From Terebella lapidaria (Eukaryota; Annelida; Polychaeta; Terebellida; Terebellidae), in NCBI GenBank assembly GCA_949152475.1, contig OX424560.1, forward strand, positions 7,812,001-7,876,000: DNA of 64,000 bases, given 5' to 3'. Shown here piece after piece: positions 21,201-29,018 of the stretch; position 1 is the first letter of the stretch, and every line of letters begins with the position of its first letter. The notes beneath the pieces were generated by a model. That model saw only the letters and a list, made by a program, of their open reading frames with translations, was not told the origin of the DNA and ran no database searches. The position numbers and the translations under genes were made by a program.

Positions 21201-22452
21201 CATAATATGATGCATCTGTTGATGACCTTGAACTTGACCCAACATGAATTCTGCTCTAGGGCACTTGCTGTAGTGACAAGATTCACTGTTGTCCATCCGG
21301 TTTTCTCTGTGATCCGACTGGAACTCACTGCGAGAAGAAGGACTCCAGTCTCCAGATCACGTCCACGATGTTCACGCGGTTCCAGGCGTCACCACCAGGG
21401 GCCCTCACGAGTCAGTCAGCGGCCAATGGTGCATGTCCTGGGGGTCAGGTGACCTGCTCCTCCGGCCAGACGTGCTGTCAAGGACCGTCAGGAGACTACG
21501 CTTGCTGTCCCTTCGCTGATGTGAGTGTCAAATGTTATCTCAGAACTTCAGACTGTATCAGTTATTCATGACGGAAAATATCGAACAAGCACTTCATTAA
21601 ATCAGTACTTTCAGCATGATACAATATTTGCTGTGTTGAATAAAAAGGAACACATCTCTATATTTAATGTGGTTTCGATCAAGAAGTGGGCATAGAACCC
21701 TCACTAAACGATGCTCGTTTCATCAAAACATTCTCTCACTTGTTTCCAGGCGGTATGCTGCTCGGACCACACACACTGCTGTCCGAAGGGTTACGCCTGT
21801 GACACCCAGACCGGTACCTGTACTCAAGCCGTCCCCTGGATCTCTAAGATCCCTGCTGTTGCTAGGCAACCCGCACTAGAGCCGGTTACCGGGGTGATGT
21901 GTCCAGACCACCAACACGAGTGTCCCGATGGGAATACGTGCTGTAAACTTGTATCCGGGGAGTGGGGGTGCTGCCCTTTGCCACAGGTCAGGGGAACAAC
22001 ATGGAAGGTTCCATGAATGAATTATTGACCTATGATGACAGTTTTTACAGAGAAATAAAAAATATTTATCCAGTTGGATGTGTACATTACTCTCCACAAT
22101 TCAATTTCAATATACATGTAGTTGTTTTGTGTCCGTTGATCGGTTGTATTTGACTGAAATGTTCAATTCATTTTGCATAAAAACATTTACCAAAATAAAG
22201 TCAAATAGTATGATATGATGTCTTGAATGTTATGTAAGCACCATATTGCTCTACTATACACCTCTTCCCCCTGCCCCCCCCCCCCCCCCACACACACACC
22301 TGTAGGCTGTGTGTTGTAGTGATGGACAACACTGCTGTCCCCATGGCTACCGATGTCAGTCCGGCACTTGTCTGCAGACCGAGGACGACTCACAAACATG
22401 GCAACAGGCATCCCTCATCTCCATGGCAACAACAGTAGATCCTGAAGAGTGA
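3136..22452 (+). CDS. GRN: Progranulin-like precursor, 13 exons, ten granulin domains (5' end incomplete)
   Basis: Progranulins are secreted or lysosomal cysteine-rich glycoproteins that are cleaved into about 6-kDa granulins, which act in growth, wound repair and lysosomal homeostasis. Exons: 3136-3255, 4247-4489, 6551-6835, 17939-18178, 18584-18829, 19087-19350, 19602-19736, 20107-20208, 20560-20700, 20870-20980, 21260-21520, 21750-21986, 22306-22452. All have GT-AG borders and lengths divisible by three, so every intron is phase 0. Together they give 843 residues ending in TGA. Each domain (C-x5-C-x5-CC-x8-CC-x6-CC-x5-CC-x4-C-x5-C type, 12 Cys) is split mid-domain by an intron, as in vertebrate GRN. 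Ten domains are complete, joined by Pro-rich linkers with PW.SK-like motifs. No signal peptide is visible in these exons. Introns 4-12 are short and hold nothing recognisable except the C-run before exon 13; introns 1-3 carry repeats and a retrotransposon. A partial 3' copy lies at 29.0-30.1 kb. Confidence 0.93.
3285..3877. mobile_element. Small inverted-repeat element (MITE-like) with TA target duplication, in intron 1
   Basis: A 27-bp terminal inverted repeat beginning CCGTATATGCCCTAATAGAC lies at 3287-3313 and, inverted, at 3849-3875. It is flanked by TA on both sides (3285-3286 and 3876-3877), the target duplication typical of Tc1/mariner-type insertions. The 590-bp interior has no transposase frame. 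It contains sub-repeats: two versions of a CGATNGTTNCAAAGGCTTCGAGTC motif at about 3390-3475 and extra copies of the TAATAGACGC motif near both ends. It is most likely a non-autonomous element; the parent family is not identifiable here. Confidence 0.65.
4247..4489 (+). CDS. GRN: Progranulin exon 2: C-half of domain 1, linker, N-half of domain 2
   Basis: 81 residues, acceptor CTGCAG and donor GAG/GTGCGT. It opens [20 protein letters not shown] and closes with a half-domain around [15 protein letters not shown]. The linker of about 25 residues is Ser/Arg-rich and could be a processing region. Confidence 0.93.
4570..5800. repeat. 109-bp minisatellite in progranulin intron 2
   Basis: About 12 tandem units of roughly 109 bp. 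The AGCAGAAACTCTCTTT-type segment recurs near 4574, 4692, 4803, 4912, 5020, 5130, 5239, 5347, 5456, 5565, 5674 and 5788. Units between about 5130 and 5570 are nearly identical, while the outer ones are more diverged, the usual pattern when expansion happens in the middle. Because 109 is not a multiple of three, short open frames shift from unit to unit and none looks coding. Confidence 0.92.
5801..6550. other. Remainder of intron 2, nothing recognised
   Basis: AT-rich intron sequence with no repeat, RNA or coding signal that I can support. It ends in the polypyrimidine tract and acceptor of exon 3. Confidence 0.5.
6551..6835 (+). CDS. GRN: Progranulin exon 3: C-half of domain 2, long linker, N-half of domain 3
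   Basis: 95 residues, the longest exon. It opens [20 protein letters not shown]. The linker of about 40 residues holds two PWV.K motifs, as if a linker unit had duplicated. The next half-domain is [15 protein letters not shown]...CCPMIN, then the donor AAT/GTATGT. The following intron is 11.1 kb, because it holds gypsy-1. Confidence 0.93.
6926..7662 (+). repeat. Gypsy-1 5' LTR
   Basis: 737 bp, starting TGTGGCGATT and ending ACTTTACA. GC-rich in its second half. Matched by 16937-17673 with about one mismatch, and by the LTRs of gypsy-2 and gypsy-3 at lower identity. Confidence 0.95.
7664..7680 (+). promoter_or_regulatory. Gypsy-1 primer binding site
   Basis: TGGTGCCGTGACCAGGA lies one base after the LTR. 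It starts with TGG, complementary to a tRNA CCA end. The same site follows the gypsy-2 LTR (26706) and the gypsy-3 LTR (42069). The tRNA species was not determined. Confidence 0.75.
7775..9991 (+). CDS. Gypsy-1 gag region
   Basis: An open frame of 738 residues. The N-terminal third is charged and Pro/Ala/Ser-rich. The middle (about residues 400-570) looks like the alpha-helical retrotransposon gag core, with a conserved [15 protein letters not shown]-type stretch. The C-terminus holds one CCHC zinc knuckle ([14 protein letters not shown]) that would bind the element RNA. It structures the virus-like particle. Pol follows at once in another frame without a good ATG, in line with the frameshift or re-initiation known in Ty3/gypsy elements. 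Confidence 0.9.
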   Translation: MTKERDKAKDKADEPKGRDKGGNVADHTRSRDSHRETSPDDSGGRKERAEPSADRTQSAESTPASLTPSPDVESSPAGPQQELSSRPGLDVLGAVGGAGNGSTPRPPRPRMSPWQAALFRGTSPDVRNRAPTTAGTSGQADQQYQMPLLAGWAPSRASGMGSDRSAPGDVVDQLADALGELAPRGRYDRARSPHQGRSDRRNRSPSPLSQGNSGPLTERERWLISEALVLFKRNQPPSSVDPLAISSPGMSGPVAPPQVLPSPQAPVAPAMGPAPAPRLGGTTLATASTVPTVGAQAAWPTYPGTYSLSDGQWQQVASAPSFAAPSGAYPVGSMGAPPAPSQSGFSAGMIPAANVSFPAPMSAASMFAPADSAAGAGSARNLPQYTDDPGAGTARRARSKRDDGPDHSSWRKRFNGDNADLEDYLLQVWRTAVYEGWSQHEAGHVLAGSLEGKALRVMPCLPVGTVTFGEVARQLRLLFPLTTNRRQSEREFKARIRQPTESVTDYAYSLRILGRRAFPDMDSRRFETMLIDQFIDGQPYHLAYGLATHEKRSMEEAIDSALALEMAVRPRQLPPAPAPASAVPAQAATPPPVKASQVTPWQDPVVREPAREPTQQWVSAPAPSTGAPAQAAPVAAPSSSPDEYDYDEYDFSAAQMIAYCAGIDTPGPAECCAFTSGPAQNRPCYFCGKQGHFWLKCPELLERLRARGYQGVLPSPRRSNYSRPGPAGQQGRPSRQGN
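10000..14298 (+). CDS. Gypsy-1 pol region
   Basis: Recognisable parts in order: aspartic protease (VDSGSEVT, about 10.27 kb); reverse transcriptase (FCVDYRKLN, then the YIDD catalytic box at about 11.57 kb); RNase H ([12 protein letters not shown], about 12.0 kb); integrase with an HHCC zinc finger (about 12.99-13.13 kb) and a DDE core (SDQGTQF and DGQVERF regions); then a GPY/F-like module (about 13.85-14.03 kb) and a basic tail. As a fossil it shows about two breaks and is otherwise well conserved. The C-terminal part has no clear chromodomain. Confidence 0.92.
16562..16850 (+). promoter_or_regulatory. Cluster of stem-loops upstream of the gypsy-1 3' LTR
   Basis: A 10-bp perfect stem (CGGTGTGTCG at 16562-16571 pairing with 16624-16633) is followed by the near-palindrome GATGACCTTCCAAGGTCATC (16647-16666). 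Then come an imperfect stem at about 16673-16694 and shorter ones at about 16760-16805. Gypsy-3 has the same arms (50493-50502 with 50555-50564). A structured RNA signal is an inference. Confidence 0.5.
16924..16936 (+). promoter_or_regulatory. Gypsy-1 polypurine tract
   Basis: AAGAAGGGGG followed by TAA, directly before the 3' LTR. This is the usual primer site for plus-strand DNA synthesis. Confidence 0.8.
16937..17673 (+). repeat. Gypsy-1 3' LTR
   Basis: 737 bp, nearly identical to 6926-7662. After it the progranulin intron resumes for 265 bp up to exon 4. Confidence 0.95.
17939..18178 (+). CDS. GRN: Progranulin exon 4: C-half of domain 3, linker, N-half of domain 4
   Basis: 80 residues. 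It opens [20 protein letters not shown], very close to the vertebrate granulin motif CCPQDTVCD. The linker contains DQSDDS, and the next half-domain ends CCPFPN before the donor GTGAGT. It lies 265 bp after gypsy-1. Confidence 0.94.
18584..18829 (+). CDS. GRN: Progranulin exon 5: C-half of domain 4, linker, N-half of domain 5
   Basis: 82 residues, opening [20 protein letters not shown]. The linker is Pro-rich ([11 protein letters not shown]). The half-domain [15 protein letters not shown]...CCPIPQ leads to the donor CAG/GTTTGT. Confidence 0.94.
19087..19350 (+). CDS. GRN: Progranulin exon 6: C-half of domain 5, linker, N-half of domain 6
   Basis: 88 residues, opening [21 protein letters not shown] Pro/Thr-rich linker with NQTPPPPRD holds an N-glycosylation sequon (NQT). 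The half-domain [15 protein letters not shown]...CCPLPQ precedes the donor GTAGGA. Confidence 0.94.
19602..19736 (+). CDS. GRN: Progranulin exon 7: C-half of domain 6 and linker only
   Basis: 45 residues, [20 protein letters not shown] then a linker with IPWSEK, donor CAG/GTGAGG. Unlike most exons it stops in the linker, so the next half-domain starts a new exon. This is an extra linker intron. Confidence 0.9.
20107..20208 (+). CDS. GRN: Progranulin exon 8: N-half of domain 7
   Basis: 34 residues, [15 protein letters not shown] then [14 protein letters not shown], acceptor GTCTAG and donor CAG/GTACAG. It is the shortest exon, with the same design as exon 1. Confidence 0.9.
20560..20700 (+). 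CDS. GRN: Progranulin exon 9: C-half of domain 7 and linker
   Basis: 47 residues, opening [20 protein letters not shown]. It ends in a linker ([12 protein letters not shown]) before the donor GAG/GTGAGT. Confidence 0.92.
20870..20980 (+). CDS. GRN: Progranulin exon 10: N-half of domain 8
   Basis: 37 residues, [20 protein letters not shown] then [17 protein letters not shown], donor AGC/GTGAGT. Preceded by a linker intron like that before exon 8. Confidence 0.92.
21260..21520 (+). CDS. GRN: Progranulin exon 11: C-half of domain 8, linker, N-half of domain 9
   Basis: 87 residues. It opens [20 protein letters not shown], and the linker of about 30 residues has no PW motif. The half-domain [15 protein letters not shown]...CCPFAD leads to the donor GTGAGT. 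The left breakpoint of the 7.7-kb segmental duplication falls inside this exon at about 21343. Confidence 0.94.
21750..21986 (+). CDS. GRN: Progranulin exon 12: C-half of domain 9, linker, N-half of domain 10
   Basis: 79 residues, opening [20 protein letters not shown]. The linker holds [15 protein letters not shown]. The half-domain [15 protein letters not shown]...CCPLPQ precedes the donor CAG/GTCAGG. A copy with the same length and two residue changes lies at 29426-29662. Confidence 0.95.
22306..22452 (+). CDS. GRN: Progranulin exon 13: C-half of domain 10 and C-terminus
   Basis: 48 residues and TGA. It opens [20 protein letters not shown]. The last Cys spacing is one residue short (CQSGTC). 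The tail after the domain is acidic at its end (VDPEE). The acceptor follows a run of about 15 C and a CA repeat. Copied at 29970-30116. Confidence 0.94.
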   Translation, partial: AVCCSDGQHCCPHGYRCQSGTCLQTEDDSQTWQQASLISMATTVDPEE

Positions 22453-24231
22453 AGTTAAACTGAAAATTGAAGACTGTCAAACCAAGTATTGCATACGAGG
22501 CTTACAAACACATTACATCATGAGATTTAACCTGTGTTACTACTGATAGATACCTTGATATGCTCATTGCAATGTATCAGCTGCTGAATGGGAGGTAATT
22601 TTGAAACAAAAAAAATCTCTTCTCTCAGTGGAAATCCTTCGGATAACAAGAATACGAAAAAAAAAATGACAGAAACAAAGAATTGCTGCTGTTTTGGAGG
22701 ATGTTCTAAAGTGCATTATGTTCCAAGCATTATATTGATGAAAAGAAAGAAGAAGAAGTTTGTGATATCGATGTAGCTGTATATGTGTGGAGAATGTGCC
22801 AGGCATATTTCATAATTAACATTGTCATCTACAGTTGCCTGCCATTGTATGTAATGTCTGAATGTCTGTTGATGCACATATTTTGTTTGTATGTGTGTGT
22901 GATTGAAATTGTATGGTTACCTGGAAATACTTGCACATGTGAGTATTTCTATGTATAAATTTTGAACTGAGCATTTCCTTGCACCTTTCCTTGTATAAAA
23001 TATGCTTATGGGTTGTTGATTTTTTCGTCTCGGATGTAAATAATCTTTGCTTGTTATTATGGTATGTTTCTCCATTGTTGGTTGGGAAAAAATATTCGAT
23101 TAATGAAAAAAAAAATTTAAGGAACTGTTCTGACAAACAAAACTGAACGCCTGGTTGCTCAATGTCTTTCAAATGGGTGTTGAAAGCTTCTTCTGTTTCG
23201 TTGTTTTCTTTCACTGAATTTTGTTTTCCTCTAGAATTCTGAGAATACATGTGATTTTGTCTCGACCTGAATGTTTTTGTACCGGGTAATGAAAACAGTT
23301 CTAAAATTAATTTTTTCATTGCAGTTCAGATCGTATCTTCACATCATTATGGGCTACATAAATATAACCAATAAGTTACAAAAAAATAAGTGGGAACTAA
23401 CTTGACAGTACTGTAATAATTAGGGTCTAAGTTTGAAGATATCAGTCATATTCAGTATGTATGACCTACCAATCATCGACAAAAATATTCAGGATTTGAC
23501 TTTTCAACAGTATTTCATAGCATAGCATCTTGTTATTTGCACATCATGATTTTTTAATCGTTTTGGAATTAATTGTGTTTTGGTCACAGTTCGTAACAGA
23601 AATTAGCATTTAATAGTACATGTATGTTAATTTTTGTTCCTTCAAGTTCATTTGCATGCGATGGACACAAGTTGTACTGTCCTGTATTGTATTCCATATT
23701 TGTATCAAATTATCCTGATGAAAATGCAGTTTAACACTGCAGATAATACGTGTAAACTGAATGTACCAATTAATTTTATCGATCATTGAGAAAAAAAATA
23801 TAACACCAAAGTCTGAATATTGCGGTGATGGTATTGTGTTGTGCTGTAAAAGCTCATGTTATTTTATAACTTGTATGTATCCCAGAGTCTAATAGTATAG
23901 CAGCTATACACTTCTATACATAATATCCTGGGAGCTTTTGCAATGGTGTAATATCAGACATAGGTAATCATAAGTGCTTTTTATGCTTCAGTTTGTTTAA
24001 TTTGAAATGTAGATTTTGGAATTTGATAGGACCACTCTGGTGTGAATAAATGCTGGACATTGCCTGAAGTAACTTTGACTGTAAGAATGCGAACCTTGCA
24101 AGTAATAACCGATGACTTTAGAAGAGAAAGTATGTCTCAGTTTTTCCTGGAACTAACAGGAGTTAAATAAATCCAAGGATGTGTGGATATTTCACTGTAT
24201 AAAGCACCATGTGATATCTCCATGGAATAAA
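22453..24231 (+). other. Progranulin 3' UTR and candidate polyadenylation signals
   Basis: AT-rich, non-coding. The first canonical AATAAA after the stop is at 24045-24050, with others at 24166-24171 and 24226-24231. This would give a 3' UTR of about 1.6-1.8 kb. The whole stretch is duplicated at 30117-31880. Confidence 0.5.
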
Positions 24232-25119
24232 GCAATCAAACTGGCTTCTCTGTTTTCTAATATGCATTTTCCAGTAGTTTTCATATTTTCTTCATAAAAA
24301 GTGCACACTTTTGTATATATCCCAAATTGCGTTTTATGGTTAGTTTTCGTATATTTGATGCTGAATATGCATGTGCTTAAAAACACTTCCGATTCTGAAA
24401 AAACATAACCCAGCATTGGCACAATTTTTGGTTGTTCGTGCTGCATGATGCCGTTGGTCAAAACGCACGTTATGCTGTCAAATATTGAACGTCATAACGG
24501 AAACAAATTTCCACCATCAATTGTGGGACATCATGTGACCGTAGTGCCCCTGAATGAAGAAATAAAAGGAATTGTCAGTGTATGCAGTAGTTTAAAGGTT
24601 CAGTTTGACCAAACTATGTGCATAAGTATCCAAGTCCAAACCTGAGTAAAAGCATACCAGAACAAGATAACTTCGAGAGGTTTTTGAATTTTATGTAAAT
24701 CACATGTTGGGAGTAATGGGAACCAATAGATGCCGTTCTTTTTTCAATGGCAAACGGGTACTTTCAGAACTCATACTCATGCCGATCTACTCGTGTAGTA
24801 TGGTACATGTAGAACCTCCATTTAGCATAGATGACACTCTTGCTGTTTAGAAACTACGACCTCCAATGAAAGCCCATCGCATGATATGTATGTTATATAT
24901 ATGTTAAAAAGTGCTACATAGTTTTGCTGCTGCAATAGGACAGAATGAAATAAAAATCAAGTTTGAGTGTAGGGAAATCTTTGCCCCCACAGAGCTGTAA
25001 TTAGCCATAGTTATTCTGTTCACGTTACACACATACTCCACAGATAACGAAATTGTCTGGTCCAAACAACAAGTGGTATTTGAGAACATACTTCTGTTAA
25101 AGTATTTTACATATCGTCT

Positions 25120-25360
25120 CAAGGAACATGCTCCAGATACACTTGCTGACCCTCCAGATAAATTAGGCAGACAATGAAACGGGACCTGGGTTTACAATGT
25201 TGGTGAAGTAGATAATGAGTTTTATTCCACAGGGTCACATCTGACAACTTGGGGATTGTTCCAGCGGAAAGCCCATTTCTTCATCATGATTTAAAGGAAA
25301 TACACAGAATATATCTGTTAATTCAAATGATGTGCCGTGTGATTATTCATTTAGCAAAGT
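25120..25360. repeat. Member of a dispersed repeat family
   Basis: Clearly alignable with 53095-53340, 56155-56400 and 59060-59300. Shared words include CCCATTTCTTCA, ACAGGGTC, CATCTGACAACTTGGGGA and TGTGATTATTCATT. A weaker relative lies at about 60660-60780. It also recurs at 40487-40730 through the segmental duplication. No coding frame is shared; the type of element is unknown. Confidence 0.6.
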
Positions 25361-25408
25361 GCAAGCATCATATTACATGTTCTAGGGTTCGACAAATACT
25401 ATCCACTT

Positions 25409-25483
25409 GCCCGAGAGGGGATCCGAACCCAGAACCCCACAAACGGTAGTCCAACACTCTACCAAGTGAGCTACATGATATCC
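25409..25483 (-). repeat. tRNA-derived (SINE-head-like) sequence
   Basis: On the - strand a box-A-like TAGCTCACTTGGTAGAG (25473-25457) precedes a box-B-like GGGTTCGGATCCC (25430-25418) at normal tRNA spacing. The anticodon arm and acceptor stem do not fold, so it is not a working tRNA gene. A decayed tRNA or SINE head is the best reading. Duplicated at 40776-40850. Confidence 0.5.
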
Positions 25484-25970
25484 CACTCACCGAGCTTGTA
25501 GGAATGCTGATCACCATAATTTATGGTAATCGAACCCTGAACGTGCCCTCACACAACAAAATAAACTTGCACTACAACAATGTCTCCTTGAATCACATGG
25601 ATTTGTGAATTTATTTATATTAGGGGGGGGGGGGGGAGGGGGGGGGGGTTCGAAGGATATTTCTAGACATCAAGATTTTATTCATCTTTGCTGCTGACAA
25701 TTCCTCTTTTTATATCAATGTTTTCAGATAAGAATTACCGGAAGAATCGACGATGGGACAACGACGATGGGAAAGGGGGAAAATCTGCATGAACTTCATG
25801 TGAATTAGTATGATTTTGATATTTACTTATCTAACTTAGATTCATACAAAGACAGATGATGGTCTACTACAGAGATGAAAGTTCGACAAAACGCTTACAC
25901 AGATTCCAAAGGAAAAAGAGATTGGTTGTCTCTTACACAGCCTGATTATGTATTTATTCAGAGAAACACG

Positions 25971-26704
25971 TGTGGCGATTTTGCCCTAAGCACGCGGCAG
26001 GTGATTGTAAACATAAATGCCATTTATGTGGCCTTTTCGTACTTGGCCTTGTTTTGACACGCTCCGTTCGAGCGTGCGTTGCCACGGCGACGCATTGTAA
26101 TTTACGCTCCAGTAAACTATAACAATGGATCGATTAGACCTCGCGTGCGCCCTACAGCTTGTGGTGTATTATATACACTGGAAGCGACTCGATCGAGGAG
26201 ATTGTCCGAGAGATCGAGACTAGGACGCACACGAGGCTCGCCATGAGCTTTGTGTTCCCTGGGTCTGAGTAGAGGGCTCCTAGAGCCCTGGGGACGATTT
26301 CCATGGGGAGGCCCGGGCTGGGAGAGACAAGTTGCTGACTCGGGGGCGTACACCCTGTGGATCGCCAGTTCTCTCCCTTCCCGGGACGTGTGACAGAGGC
26401 TCTGGCCAGCATGTCGGACTGTACGGGGTTCTGTCCCCGAGGCAGACCGCGGCTCGCCAGGCCCCGCCAGTTAACACCGTAGGGATGAACTAGTTTCTGA
26501 ACGGTGTCCGTAGGCCTGGGAGTGTCGGGTGGGCTGTTACCTGGTTACCGTTAATGCTGAAGTAGTTACCGTGTCCGCAGCGACCTCCGGTGAGCGGCCC
26601 TGCCGCAAGGATCCGGAATAGCGGATGCGCGTCCGCAAGGACTCGGATGAGAGAGGACTATCCTCGAGGATCCCGAAGAGCAGACGGTAGTCAATAACTT
26701 TACA
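25971..26704 (+). repeat. Gypsy-2 5' LTR
   Basis: 734 bp, with about two differences from the gypsy-3 5' LTR (41334-42067). That low figure fits a recent duplication. Confidence 0.93.
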
Positions 26705-29010
26705 TTGGTGCCGTGACCAGGATCAGTCCGACAGTGTTCCATCGCAGCCTACCGTCACAGCCTTGTAGCCTCCTTCGTCCCTGGTGATCGCCCGCTCCTC
26801 AAGGACAACTCGTAAACCATGACGAAAGAAAGAGATAAGGCCAAAAATAAGGCTGATGAACCCAAGGGGGGGGGGAAACGGGTGGAAACGTCGCGGACCA
26901 CACCCGGTCACGCGACGGCCGCAGTGAGAATTCTTCGGATGACTCCGGCGGTAGGAAGGAACGTGCGGAGACCTCCGTGGACAAGACCCCGTCCACGGAG
27001 TCGACTCCGGCGTCCCTGGCTCCGTCTCCGGACGACGAGTCGCGCCCTGAGGGGCAGCAACAGGGATTGTTATCAGGGCCTGGCCCTGATCCGGTAGGCG
27101 CGGGAGGTGGAGCTGGCAACGGCGCTACCCCGCGCCCGCCTAAGTCCGGACGGCAGACGTGGCAGGCGACGCTCTTTCAGGGGACGCTGAGTGAGCTGGC
27201 TCCTTTAGGGCGCTATGACCGCGCCCGGTCGCCCCATCAGGGACGATCAGACCGGCGGAACCGCTCCCCCTCTCCGCTGTCACAAGGCAACTCGGGGCCT
27301 TTGACGGAGAGGGAGAGGTGGCTGATATCCGAGGCGCTTGTACTGTTCAAGCGGAATCAGCCGCCTCCGAGGGTTGACCCGTCGGCTATCCTTAGTCCGG
27401 GGATGTCTGGGCCAGTAGCCCCTCCCCAAGTCCTGCCGAGTCCGCAGGCGCCAGTGGCCCCCGCAATGGGACCCGCGCCTGCTCCGCGGCTCGGAGGCAC
27501 CACGTTGGCGACCGCGTCGACCGTTCCGACGGTTGGAGCGCAAGCCGCGTGGCCGACTTACCCTGGCACGTACAGTGTGTCGGACGGGCAGTGGCAACAG
27601 GCGGCTTCGGCCCCAAGCTTTGCCGCCCCTTCTGGAGCCTACCCAGTAGGTTCGATGGGAGCCCCGCCCGCACCTAGCCAGAGTGGGTTTTTAGCGGGAA
27701 TGACCCTGGCGGCAAACGTGAGCTTCCCTGCTCCTATGTCCGCGGCGTCGATGTTTGCTCCGGCAGACTCCGCCGCAGGCACGGGCAGCTCGCGGAACTT
27801 GCCGCAGTACACGGACGACCCCGGAGCCGGGACCGCACGTCGGGCGCGTAACAAACGCGATGACGGGCCCGACCACTCTTCGTGGCGGAAACGGTTCAAC
27901 GGGGATAACGCCGACTTGGAGGACTACTGGCTCCAGGTATGGCGTACCGCCGTGTACGAAGGATGGTCCCAGCATGAAGCTGGACACGTCCTCGCGGGGA
28001 GCTTGGAAGGAAAAGCTCTCCGCGTGATGCCGTGTCTGCCGGTGGGAACAGTGACGTTCGGCGAGGTTGCTCGTCAACTTCGCCTGCTGTTCACGCCGAC
28101 GACCAATCGGCGGCAGTCTGAACGAGAGTTCAAGGCGCGTACCCGCCAGCCGACTGAGTCCGTGACAGACTATGCGTTCAACCTACGCATACTCGGCCGG
28201 AGAGCTTTTCTGGACATGGACTCCAGACGGTTTGAGACGATGCTGATCAGTTCATCGATGGCCAGCCTTACCACCTAGCGTACGTACTGGCCACCCATGA
28301 AAAGTGATCGATGGAGGAGGCAATAGACTCCGCGCTTGCGCTTGAGGTGGCTGTCCGCCCTAGACAGTTGCCTCCAGCCCCGGCTCCGGCCTCGGCTGTA
28401 CCCGCGCAGGCGGCGACTCCTCCTCCGGTTAAGGCATCGCAGGTAACCCCGTGGCAGGACCCGGTCGTCCGGGAACCCGCCAGGGAACCTACCCCGCAGT
28501 GGGTTAGTGCGCCGGCACCCTCTGCAGGGGCGCCCGCACATGCGGCACCAGTCCCCGTGCCGTGCTCGTGCTCGGATGAGTGCGACATCGAGGAATACGA
28601 CCTCGGCGCCGCGCAGATGATTGCGCACTGCGCCGGGATCGAAGCTCCGGGACCCGCAGAATGTTGCGCGTTCACCTCCGGACCAGCTCAGAACCGTCCC
28701 TGCTACTTCTGCGGAAAGCAGGGACACTTTTGGCTGAAGTGTCCGGAGTTGTTGGAACGCCTGCGGTCGCGCGGATACCAGGGGGCCCTCCCTGGCCCGC
28801 AACGGAGGAGTTTTTCTTTCCGGTCTGGTCCTCCGGGACAGCAGAGCCGGAACCCGCGGCAGGGAAACTAGATCCGGACGTGGTGGCGACCAACACTACG
28901 TCCGGGGATAGTTGTTCGGTGGCAAACGATGCCGCCCCACCCGCTGATGAGCAGGACGAACCCCAAGTAGATATGACTTCTCCGGAAGTAGTCCTTGGAG
29001 ATCAGTCTAG
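25971..29010 (+). mobile_element. Gypsy-2: 5' portion of a Ty3/gypsy element created by the segmental duplication
   Basis: It contains the 5' LTR (25971-26704), the primer site and the gag region (about 26819-28871), and stops where the duplication joins granulin exon 11. Its left flank (GAGAAACACG) is the same as that of gypsy-3, so it is a duplicate of the gypsy-3 left half and not a separate insertion. It is broken, with about three breaks in gag, and has no pol body or 3' LTR. Confidence 0.9.
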
Positions 29011-29018
29011 TCTCCAGT
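29011..29018. other. Duplication junction with short filler repeat
   Basis: Gypsy sequence ends at 29010 (ATCAGTCTAG), and granulin exon 11 sequence is colinear from about 29019. Between them lies TCTCCAGT, so the junction shows three TCTCCAG steps where exon 11 has fewer. This looks like a small templated insertion at an end-joining event. Confidence 0.7.

Larger units (their letters stand above)
24232..25970. other. Intergenic DNA downstream of the progranulin gene
   Basis: No gene. It holds the intact pre-insertion (empty) site of the Ngaro element between 24901 and 24902, and a conserved repeat block at about 25120-25360 (related to blocks near 53.1, 56.2, 59.1 and 60.7 kb). It also holds a tRNA-derived sequence (25409-25483) and a G-run at 25624-25648. 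It ends at the gypsy-2 LTR. Confidence 0.6.
21343..29010. repeat. Segmental tandem duplication, upstream copy
   Basis: This 7.67-kb unit runs from inside granulin exon 11, through exons 12-13, the 3' UTR and downstream DNA, to a point inside the gag/pol border of a gypsy element. The same order recurs from 29019. The two copies are colinear at an offset of about 7.65 kb before the Ngaro insertion. They differ by roughly 0.3-1% over most of their length, with a more diverged patch at 22560-23400. Confidence 0.9.

Noticed and set aside
24192-24461. 89-codon - strand frame conserved in both duplicates (also 31842-32111)
   Set aside because: Conservation follows from the recent duplication. There is no recognisable domain, and it lies in the 3' UTR/downstream region.
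25409-25483. Functional tRNA gene on the - strand
   Set aside because: The anticodon and acceptor stems do not pair. Only the promoter-box words remain.
25971-29010. Independent second gypsy insertion
   Set aside because: Its left flank is identical to that of gypsy-3, and its right end is the segmental duplication joint. It is a duplicate of the gypsy-3 left half.
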